44,183 nt of DNA from Baffinella frigidus (lineage: Eukaryota > Cryptophyceae > Cryptomonadales > Baffinellaceae): NCBI GenBank assembly GCA_026770585.1, contig MU646611.1:151884-196066 (forward strand). Reading direction: 5' to 3'. Below, piece after piece: positions 1 through 10,509 of the stretch. Numbering within the stretch: the stretch's first letter is position 1; every line of letters starts with the position of its first letter. A model generated the notes under the pieces. The model was not told where the DNA came from. It searched no databases and was given only the letters and a program-made list of their open reading frames with translations. The translations under genes and the position numbers were made by a program.

Positions 1-283
1 CTCTCTCTCTCTCTCTATCTCCCTCTCGCTCTCTCTCTCTACGTACCCGTCTTCGTCAGCGCGGGTGGCGTGAAGCTCTCCCATCGATGGGCCGGACGCC
101 AGCTCAGTCCCGGTACCCGCTCTCTCTCTCGCTCTCTCTCTCACACTCTCTCTCTCTCACACACTCTCTCGCACACACACACTCTCTCTCTCTTGCTCTC
201 TCTCTCTCACACACACACCCTCTCTCTCTCTCACACACACACCCTCTGTCTCTGTCTCTCTCTCTCTCTCTCTCTCTACGCAC

Positions 284-389
284 CCGTCTTCGTCAGCGCG
301 CGTGGCGTGAAGCTCGCCCATCGAGGGGCCAGACGCCAGCTCAGTCCCGCTGTTCAGAAACAGCCGGATGCGACTCGCCGACTTCATGC
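284..389 (-). CDS. Atg8-like exon 4: LFLNSGTEL...GEL...DEDG
   Basis: The exon is 106 nt: 2 nt, 34 codons and 2 nt. It contains RIRLFLNSGTELASGPSMGE and then HATRADED plus a split Gly. This corresponds to Atg8 FVNN...PTSAxMGxLYxxxxDEDG. The acceptor is CTTGCAG and the donor GTGCGTAG. The final FLY...FG segment with the lipidation glycine must be beyond base 1. Several decayed copies surround it. Confidence 0.7.
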
Positions 390-1181
390 CTGCAAGAGAG
401 ATGGAGAGAGGCCTTTGTCAACACCAAAAACATTACTATAGAGAGCCATCACTACTATCCCGTAAGTGACCAACGGGCGAATAACCGCCCGTGGAAGCCC
501 TAGGCAGGTACTAGGGCCCTACGGTAGGGCGTATGAGCCTACTGATCACTTACGGGATAGAGAGAGACGTTTGTCCATACGAGGGGCCAGACACCAGTTC
601 AGTCCCGCTGTTCAGAAATAGCCGGATGCGACTCGCCGACTTCATGCCTGCACAGGTGCAGGGTTCAAGGTTCAGGGTGCAGGGTGCAGGGTGCAGGGTG
701 CAGGGTGCAAGGTTCAGAGTTGATGGGTGAGTGGATCCTGGAGGTCGTGGTTTTCCGTTGCGCCAGGGGGTACTCATCCGACTTCATGTCTGAAAGAGAT
801 ATCACGAGCGGCCTGTGTCAATACCAACAAAATTACGACAGAGAGCCAACACGGTGGACTGCGAACCTTTCATCAAAAGTCAAGTTACCTGAGGACGATT
901 AAATAATGATTTTTCTAAGAAAATTGGTCACGTAACACCACGGAACAGAGGGTCAACCAAACCCCTGTAGCCCACCGTGTGGTACTATAGAGAGAGACGT
1001 TTATCCATACGAGGGGCCAGACGCCAGCTCGGTCCCGCTTTTCAGAAATAGCCGGATGCGGCTCGCCGACTGCATGTCTGGTGTCAGGGGTTAGGGGTTA
1101 GGGGTTGGGGATTGGGGTTGAGGGCGTAGGGTTAGGGGTTGAGGGCGCAGGGTTGGGGGTTGAGGGCGCAGGGTTGGGGGT

Positions 1182-1248
<67 letters not shown>

Positions 1249-4012
1249 GGGTGAGACTTGGGCTGCTGCGATGTGAGCAGTGTCACTGTGCGCGAGAAGC
1301 GTTGGGGCGATTTAAAAGGAACAACCCTCCCGCGTAGTGAGTCGAAGAGGCACCTGAACGGGCCCACGGGAGTTTTCGTGTTCGTTTCAATAAAGTGGTC
1401 TTCTCCCTCTCTCGCCCTCTCCCTCGCTGTCTTTCTCTCTCGCTCGCTTTCTCTCGCGCTCTCTCTCTCTCTCTGTCGTGGTGATCAACAAAGTTGAGTC
1501 GAAGAGGCACGAAGACGCACCTGAATCGGACCACGGGAGGCGTTTCGCGAGGACCGCTGCGAACTGCGTGATCGATAGCGTGCCTGCATTCGGGTTTGGG
1601 GTTTGGGGTGCTGGAGGGGGGGGTATTCAAAAGTCATGTTTTCGAGGGAAAACGGTATTCAAAAGTCGATTTTTACAGGAAAACGGCTCCAAGAACGCGC
1701 CAATGGCTCCAAGAACGCGTCAATGGCTCCAAAAACGCGCCTGGAATACCCTACCCAAGAGCCTGGCGAATCAGCCCACGGAAGGCGTTTCGCGAGGACC
1801 ACTGCAAACTGCGTGATCGATATCGTGCCTGCATTCGGGTGTGGGGTTTGGGTTTGCTTGGGTCTGCTTGAGTTTGTTTTGAGTTTGTTTGGGTTTGTTT
1901 GGGTTTGTTTGGGTTTGTTTGGGTTTGTTTGGGTTCGTTTGGGGGTTGGGGGTTGGGGGTTGGGGGTTTAGGGTTTGGGGTTTGGGGTTTAGGGTTTAGG
2001 GTCTAGGGTCTAGATTTAGAGTTTAGGGTTTAGGGTTTGGGGTTTAGGGTTCAGGGTTCAGGGTTTGGGATTTAGGGTTTAGGGTTTAGTTTAGGGTTTA
2101 GGGTTTAGGGTTTAGGGTTTAGGGTGTGGGGTGTGGGGTGTGGGGTGTGAGGTGTGGGGTTTGGGGTTTGGGGCTTATGGTTTAGCGTTTAGGGTGTGGC
2201 GTGTGCCTGGGACCATGAAACGCGGCTTCGAGGTTGCCGGCAGCGCAATTCCTGTTAGGGATTAGGATTTAGGGTTCAGGGTTTAGGGTGTAGAGTCCGT
2301 TAGGGTTTGGGGACCCTAACGGACCCTAAACCCTAACGATAGGGTCCCTGAACCCTGGAGATGAAGGGGACGCCCTTCCCTGTGTACCAAGGGGGGAGTC
2401 CTGTTTCGAGCAATGGATAAGATTCTAGTACAAATCGTTAAGATGGACTGTATCTGTGACGCCCCCTGTGGCTGCTAAGTGGATGGAGGCTAGGGTTCAA
2501 CAGGTAACAGTACAAACACGCCATCCTGACAAGGCGCACGACCATATCTAGGCGTGAGAGTAAGAAGAGGACGCGCCGTCGTGGAGGCGTGCGCAGGTGG
2601 CAGGGACGCCCATCCCTACGTACCAACGGTGGTTCCTATTTTGAACCCCTCACAGTGCACACACGCCATCTTGGGCTCGAAACACAACCCCCCCCCTGGT
2701 ACACAAGGTGCATCACCGTCGTGGAGGGGTTCGCAGATGACAGGCACACCCTTCCCTTCCCTGGTACCAAGGGTGGTTCCTATTTCGAGCTTCGCACAGT
2801 ACAAACACGCCATCCTGGCAAGGTGTGTGACCATATTTATCTCAGAAAACGAGTTCTAAAACTCGTTTTCTTAAGTCAATTCCTCTACAAATTCGTCAAC
2901 TGATTCTTTACTCTCCGCATAAGTTGACAAATTTGTAGGAGAATTGACTTAAGAAAACGAGTTTTAGAACTCGTTTTCTGAGATAAATATCTAGGCGTGG
3001 GAGTACTAAAGAAGAGGAAGCACCGTCGTGGAGGCGTTCGCAAATGACAGGCACACCCTTCCCCGCCGCGACGATCTTCGAGGCCATGGCTTTCCGCTGC
3101 GCCAGGGGGTGCTCATCCCGGAACTTGCTCCTGCCAAAAGTCATTTTTGGTATCGGTGGGCTCAACACCCCTTACCGAATACACCACCATATGGGATGCG
3201 GGTTCAGGGTTCAGGGTGCAGGGTTCAGGGTTCAGGGGTTGGTGGATCTTCGAGGCCATGGCCTTCCGCTGCGCCAGGGGGTGCTCGTCCCGGAACTTGC
3301 TCCTGTTGAATCAGGCTTCAGGATTCAGGAGGAGGTGGAGATCCAATCCATCCGGAAACACCTCGTAAGCGCGGCCGACTTGGGGTACAGTAAATAGCAC
3401 GATGCGTAGGGCATCCACACGAGGCTATCCATGCGAACAGAATAAAAGGGAATTTTAAAGTTTTGTGGGGAAATGATCACGGATAAGGTAACCGACCGAC
3501 CGCTGAGCGGTCGGTAACGTGATCATTTCCCCACAAAACTTTAAAAGTCCCTTTTATTCTGTTCGCATGGATAGCTTCGTGTGGATGTGCGGTGCTGGCG
3601 CTGGTTGTGTGGCAATAAATCACCAATCTCTCTAGGGTGAAGGGTGCAGGGGTGAGCAGATGTTGGACGCCATGGCCTTTCGCTTTGCCAGTTTAGGGCT
3701 TATAGTTTCATGGCCTTTCGCTTTGCCAGGGGGTGCTCTCCCCGGAACTTGCTCGTGCCAGATTGCAGCTGGGATCAAACACCGGATGCGCATGGTGCTT
3801 CTGCTGCCAGAGTCTCCCAGGCGCCACCTTTCAACCCAAACACCCAAACACGGGGTGCAGGTTTTCAGCAGGAGCCAGAACATTTCAACTTAAGTCAAGT
3901 GCCCCTGAAACCCAGTACCTTAAGTCGAATGCCTGCGCTGGGCGCAGGACCGTCTCAACGGAATGGCAACTTACTGCTGAGGACAACCAAGTTGCCATAC
4001 GGTAAAATATCC

Positions 4013-4047
<35 letters not shown>

Positions 4048-6840
4048 CGAGCGTGAGATAGATAGAGAGGGAGGGAGGGAGGGAGAGAGGGAGAGAGGGG
4101 GAGAGGGAGGGAGAGAGAGAGAGAGCGAGAGAAAGAAAGAGAATGATGAATGATGTAGTGGGATCACGTACCGGATGCGGATGGTGCTGCGGCTGCTCGA
4201 GTCTGGCCCGATCGTGTGCCGCCAGTCACCCATCGCTGTCGGAAGCGACTTCAGATCCTGCGGCACATATCCGCAGTAAATTCATAGTAAATGCATAGTG
4301 GATTCATTGTACGTTCATTGTAAATCCATAGTAAATTCATAGTAAATTCATGGTAAATTCATGGTGTTCATAGTGAATTCATAGTAAATTCATAGTGTTC
4401 GTAATTGATTCATAGTAAATTGGGTGTCCAATACATTTCATCATACGGTGTGCCGCCAGTCGCCCATCGCTGTCGGTAGCGACCTCAGATCCTGCGGCAC
4501 ATATCCGCCATAGTAAATTCATAGTAAATTCATAGTAACTCTATAGTAAATTCTTAGTAAATTCATAGTGAATTGACAGTGTTCATAGTGAATTCATAGT
4601 AAATTCATAGTAAATTCATGGCGACCCCAGCACCTGATGCAGAGCCGCCCGCCCGGTTGCGCCAAGAATTGAACTTTCCGTATCCTTAAACCCCCTTTAC
4701 AATCATTTGGCACGTACCCGATTGTGCCCAAGCGTGTCTTCCCACTGTTGACTGACGAGAGGCTGTCCCGGTACCACACGGTGGACTATGGAAAATTTCA
4801 TCAAAAGTCGACTTGCCTTGATGCAATTAACTTGAGAGATTTTATGGTGCAAGTTGGTCACGTACCCCCCTGGAATCCAGTCCTGGTACCAGGCCGAGAG
4901 GCTGTCCTGGTACTAGGTTCTGGTACTGTGAGGCTGTTCTGGTACTAGGCCTAGCTCTGCCTCACTCGGGTTGACTGAATACTCTCAAGTTGGCATGCTG
5001 GGTCCGCGGTACAAATCTAATTTCGAACCAAGACAGATTCTGTCCCGCTATCTTAGGCTCCCCACGCGGAAGGTAAGGGTGTATATGCTCTGTTATGCAT
5101 CAAGTGATGCTATCTTACGCCTTTTCATCAGGACAGATTCTGGTATGGTACGAGATGAAATCTGTTGAACTCGCAGCGGGAAAGAGCCCGGGCTCACCAA
5201 ACTGGTAGGCCCAAACAGACTGAGACAGTGCTAGGTACCAGGCCTACGCAGATTATAGAGGGGTTCAGCGTTTAGGGCTTATAGTTTAGGGCTTAGGTGT
5301 TAGGGTTTCGGGTTTCGGATTTGGGGTTCGCAAAATAGACTGAGACTATGGAGGGGTGGAGGGGGGTTCGCACGGCCTTGGGGTTTCAGGGTTTAGGGCT
5401 TAGGGTTCACGGTTTGGGGTTTGGGATTTGGGGTTAGACTGAAACTATGGAGGGGGGTTCGCACGGCCTCAGCGTCGAACTTGAGCATATCATCAACAGT
5501 CTGAATCTCGCGGCGCCCCCCCATCTCCTCATCCCACGCCTCCTCCCCCTCCGCCGCCGCCGCCTCATCCAGCTCCTAAAATGCATCAAAGTTGATCAGA
5601 GTTGATCGAAGCCGCCCTCCGGATGTCAACAGCCACTTTCAAAAGAAAGTCTAATCCCAAATTCCGCCTGGAAGCTTCCAAACGTCCGACACCCATCGAC
5701 CACGCCGCGTCACGCATCCCCGTCCTCGCTCCAAAGTTGACGGATTTGTACCGCAAACCCAGCATGTCAACTTAAGAATAGTCGGGGACGGAGATACACG
5801 TGCGCTGCATGGGGGCTCGCATGGCGGCTGATCAATCCGATCTTTCTAGCTCTGTTCGAGTTAAGTTTCGTCCCATTATTAAAAACACGTGCGCTGTATG
5901 GGGGCTCCCAGGGAGACTCATCAATCCGAGCTGTCCCCGGTACTCGCCCTGCAGCCTGAGATAGGTTCAGGGTTCAGGGTTTGGGGTTCGGGGTTTCAAG
6001 TGTATGGGGGTTAGGGGGGTTAGGGTTGAAATCGCGCCCTTCCTCGTCCCACGCCTCCTCGCCCTCTGCCGTCAAGTTCCTGCCGGCCCTAAAGTTAACT
6101 CCCCCATAAATCCGTTAACTTATGTGTAGAGTAAAGAATAAAGAGCGCTGCGTCAGCGAGCCCCCCCCCCCATGCCGTTCTGAGTCCACACGCCGTCAAG
6201 TTCCTGCCAGCCATGGCGTGTGGACTCAGAAAGGCATGGGGGGGGGGGGCTCGCTGACGCTGCGCTCTTTATTTTTTACTCTACACATAAGTTGACAGAT
6301 TTATGGTGGAGTTAACTTTGGGGAAACGACTTCTAAAACACTTTGTCTGAGATAAGACGCCGCGCTCCCAAGCCTCCTCGCCCTCTGATGCTGCCGCTTC
6401 GTCCAGCTCCTGAGACGGTATCAACCACCTTTAAACGCTGTCTCATAAAGAATTACATCACATAATTGCTGTGATAAATCTGTTTCACCTGATTTAAGTG
6501 GAAATCCTCGTCCAGCTCCTGCAAGCGTCGTTTCATTGATGCTCATAACCTTTTGGTATCACTCAACTCAAGGCGTAAGGGCCTATCTAGGACCTGTATC
6601 GAGAGTAAAGAAGAAAAGACGAAGAAGTCTGAGTTACGTCATCGTCCCACCCCTCCTCACCCTCCGCTGCTGCCGCTTCATCCAGCTCCGATCTCTGTCC
6701 TCACTCCAAAGTTGACGGATTTGTACCGCAAACCCAGCATGTCAACTTGAGAATAGTCGGTCAACACGCGCGCTGCTGGGAGCGTGTCGGGGACCGCTTT
6801 CGAGGGTGGGTTCCTCTGTCGCACGCAGAGCGAGAGAGCG

Positions 6841-6886
<46 letters not shown>

Positions 6887-9800
6887 GGGGTACCTCGAGG
6901 GCTTTGGCGCGCCGAGCCTCTTCCCTCCTCCCTCGGAGCCGCACTTCCTCCAGCTCCTGCAAGGGCATGCTGATTCAATGCGTGCGTTTCGTGGAAGGAG
7001 CGTCGACAGCGAGATGGCGTTCATTATGTCAGCCGTCCATGATGCTCAACACCGACAAAACCCGAGAGGGCACCTGCTGGTGCTCAACACCGACAAACCC
7101 CGAGCGTTGTTTCCACTGGCGCGTGATGGGGTGTCGGTGCAGGGCAATCGCAAGCGCGGGGTCGCTTGGGAACGACAGAGGTCGGGGTTGACCAGCCCGA
7201 GAGGGTCGATCGCTGATCCACCACCCATTTGGAGATCGGCGTCCTCATCCATCTGGCCCCCTTTTTCTGCCTTTGGAGATCCCATGCCCCCGCCCCGCAG
7301 CCCCAGCGCCAGGCCGCCGCCGCCGCCACAACCCCCCGACGCTATGATGCCCCACTGTTGCCTCATCGCCGCAGCCCCTGCCTGTTTCCTGCCAACGATC
7401 GGGTGTGGCGGGCGAACGGACGCATCTCCCGCAGCCGTCTTATCGGAGCGGATCCGGGAGCCCCGCTGTTCTGGGCATGGCACATGAGCTGCACAACCTC
7501 CCAGCGGCTCTCGCTGACCAACAATGCTGCAAGGTGGGTATCGCCACCCTCCTGAGCCGGAGGCCGTGGCATGAAGCTGGTGCGCTGCTGCGGGTCCAGA
7601 AATGAAGGCGGGATTGGTGTTGGAGGAGGATGAGATGATGAAGAACGTTGCTGTCCAGATAAGGCAGGATGCACCGTGGCGCAACGGGCCTCGCGCCATC
7701 CCCTCACCCCGCGCACCGATTTTTGGTGGCGGAGTTCCCCGCGAACTGCAGGATCATAACCTGTTGGATCGAACTGGTTCCAAAAAGGACCTAAAGGATC
7801 ATAACCTGTTGGATCAAACTCGGAACGGCGTGTCGTTGGCATATGTTGGGCGAAATTAAAACCTAAAGGACCTAAAGGGTACCTCAAGGACCTTTCTACG
7901 GAAAAGGGTGTCGTTGGCATATGTTGGGAGAAATTAAAACCTAAATGACCTAAAGGCTGTGGTTGGAGCTCTGATACAAGCCATGGGATACCACTATTGG
8001 GTTCTGGTGTGTGTGCGAGCCTGTACAGCCGGTTTTTTGAGCCGCCTGATCCAAATAACCTGTACTTTCGGTCATCTCAAGGCCTAAAAAAATCAAAAAT
8101 CTTCAAGGGGGGGGGGGGGAGAATATGGCCAGTTGAGGTGCGGGGAGTGGGGGGACAGGGGCTGAACTGGTTTGGCTGGAAGCAGCGCGGAAAGTTGGCA
8201 ACAGGATCGATGATTATTCCTCAGTGCTCCGGGTCCCGTTCGCGAGGTACGGCCCTGCTGATCCCTAGACCCCAAACCCCAAACCAGGTGATTTCGGTGG
8301 AGTAATGTATGTGGCCAGAACGTCGCACGTTGACACGAGGTCGTAGGTTGGTCAAACTCTATTTAATTCATTACAACTCATTTCTCATCCATTTCGTCCT
8401 GAAGTCTGCTCACGTAGTCGAATTCAGACTCGTCCGCTGCCCCCTCGTAGCCGTATTCCTCGTCGTCCTCTCCCCCCCCCCCCCGCGCCGCGTCCCTCTC
8501 AACCTCGCCCTCACCCTCACCCTCGCCCTCACCCTCGCCCTCACCCTCCTCGCGGGCTAGCTCAGCGCGCAACGCCTTCTGCACCTCCGTCTTGCCCTTG
8601 ATCATTTTGTAGCACTGCGCCGCGGCCTTGGAGCGGTTGGGCTTGAGGCGATGGAAGAGCGCGTCTTGAAGAACCTAGACTCCGAGCGGCTTCTGCGCAG
8701 CCCTCCCGGTGTCTAGCTCTGGCTGAGTAAATCCGGGGGGAACTTTATCTGGTGGAAGTATTTGTGAATATTTGTGCGGGGAGTGGGGGGCGCCGTGCAG
8801 CACCGATCACGGCGGAATTTTTTTTTTTTGAAAAAAATTGTAAAGCAAAAAGACTTAAATTGTGAGGATCCTCACAATTTTAAGTCTTTTTTTTGGAAAC
8901 CCTCCTGACATTTAAAAAAATTGGCCTAAGGGAAATTGTGAGGATCTCCGGACATTTAAAAAACTTGAGGTGACCGTTTTTTAGATCAGCCCGCTCAAAA
9001 AACCGGCTTTACCTTTTTGGTCTAACTCAAACACCCCAAGAGAACCACCCTGTATCCCCTCTTCACGGGCCTCTGCACTGGAGAGCTAAACGCGATCTGA
9101 AAGCAAAAATTCTTTTCCCGCAGTCTCTTTTCTACGGAAAGGCGTGTCGTTGGGCTATGTTGGGAGAAAGGACCTAAAGGTGCCTCCTTTTGAGGACTAC
9201 CCTTTAGCCGGTCGCTGCGAGCCTCTGCCCTTTAGGTCATTAAGGTTCTTCGAGCTCCCAACATAGGCGGACACCGGAACTTGTTCTGTAGGAAGGCCAT
9301 GCTTCCTTTCGGATCACGGAAGAGCTAAATGCGATCCGGAAACCCTGGACCAAATCCGAAAACCCTGGAAAAAACTACGCTTTTTCTGCAAATTCTTTCC
9401 CCGCACCCGGAGGCGAAAAAGGCTGCAGAATTTAACAGGTCAAACCGGTCTTATCATACACACACTTTCGCAACGTTTCACGACTATACGGGCCCCTTTT
9501 TCGAGATAAAGAAGAAACATTTCGATGTTTTCTGATGATTTCGACCAAACACCTCAAAATTTGTTTCTTCATGTAAAAAAAAACGCTACTTTTCACGGAA
9601 ACCTTCGTGAAACCGTAACCCTTTTGGTATCCGGGTGCGGTTCGGCAGGGTGAGGTGTTCGCCTATGTTGGGACAAATCAAAACCGAAAGGATCCTCTCA
9701 TCTGTGTATCCGCGACTGTAGAGTGAGTGCGATAAAACTTATTCGATTTAAAACATTTTCCAAATCGTGAAAATTTGTACCCGGACGTGACATGGTGATG

Positions 9801-10446
9801 GCTGAGTCTCTGAAATGGAGAGCAAAATTGGTTTCGATCTGTAAAACGCATTTCTTCTCCCCCGACGCTAGTGGGGCCGACGAGTATTGTAGATTTTGGG
9901 TTAGAGCGAAATTCACTTCAGGTCGGGGGATCGAAAAAAACGAAAAATCACATTGATATTTTACGTCCATCTAAAGTTTTATGTTATCTTACGCATGGAT
10001 TCGATGACAATATCGCGACTCCCACCCATGTGATGACATAAAGCGAATCATTTTCACGTTTTTTAGTTCCCCGATCCCCCGACCTGATCTCGAAAAATTC
10101 CGCGCTAACCCGAAATTTACAATACCAGCGAAGACCACCAGCCAGTTGCTGGCTCCCCAAGCAGTCTGTGGGTAGAGGGGTTCCCCTCTACCCACAGTAT
10201 CGGAGCTTGTAAGAGAAGAGTCCGTATTGATCTGTTGATGTCGGACCATAAACTGAAAAGCGTTCGGAGAGGGCTCGCAAGGTAACTGTCTCACGCCTAC
10301 GTGATGTGATCCGAAAGGAAGCATGGCCTTTCTACAGAACAAGTTGCGGTGTCCGCCTATGTTGGGAGCCCGAAGAACCTAAAGGACCTAAAGTGAGGTG
10401 CCTTGATGTGGCAGGAGCAGCTCGCGCGTGGCTGCTCAAGAGAGAC

Positions 10447-10509
<63 letters not shown>

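Larger units (their letters stand above)
47..1077 (-). repeat. Tandem partial copies of the last Atg8-like exon
   Basis: Copies lie at 47-113 (3' half plus an identical donor context), 573-647 and 1003-1077 (5' half with acceptor). Each keeps recognisable LFLNSGTEL or GPS coding but has diverged and lost one end. They flank the intact exon 284-389 on both sides. Confidence 0.7.
1083..2340 (-). repeat. Telomere-like intronic repeats (CCCTAAA in gene sense)
   Basis: Blocks of GGGTTGAG, GGGTTTGTTT and GGGTTTAGG units fill 1083-1250, 1590-1640 and 1840-2340 around the Atg8-like exons. Units are 6-10 nt and degenerate, unlike a homogeneous telomere. They are intronic by position. Confidence 0.8.
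5366..6688 (-). repeat. Copies of exon 5465-5575
   Basis: Copies at 6039-6083, 6358-6411 and 6639-6688 share the ELDEAAA...EGEE...W coding. At 5366-5378 only the last codons plus donor are repeated. Between copies are telomere-like repeats and a large inverted repeat (6092-6346). Confidence 0.6.

Noticed and set aside
70-503. Plus and minus ORFs of (Leu-Ser)n and (Glu-Arg)n type, also at 6747-7024, 10306-10637, 30655-30790 and 37416-37730
   Set aside because: They are translations of CT/GA microsatellites with no sequence complexity or splice logic.
6747-7487. 246-codon plus-strand ORF
   Set aside because: It begins in a (GA)n tract, overlaps a supported minus-strand exon and has Pro/Ser/Arg low-complexity content in all frames.
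8378-8413. Stop codon at 8378 as the certain gene end
   Set aside because: A strong GTGAGC donor precedes it by 33 nt and keeps phase with later exons. I could not decide, so it is mentioned but not used.
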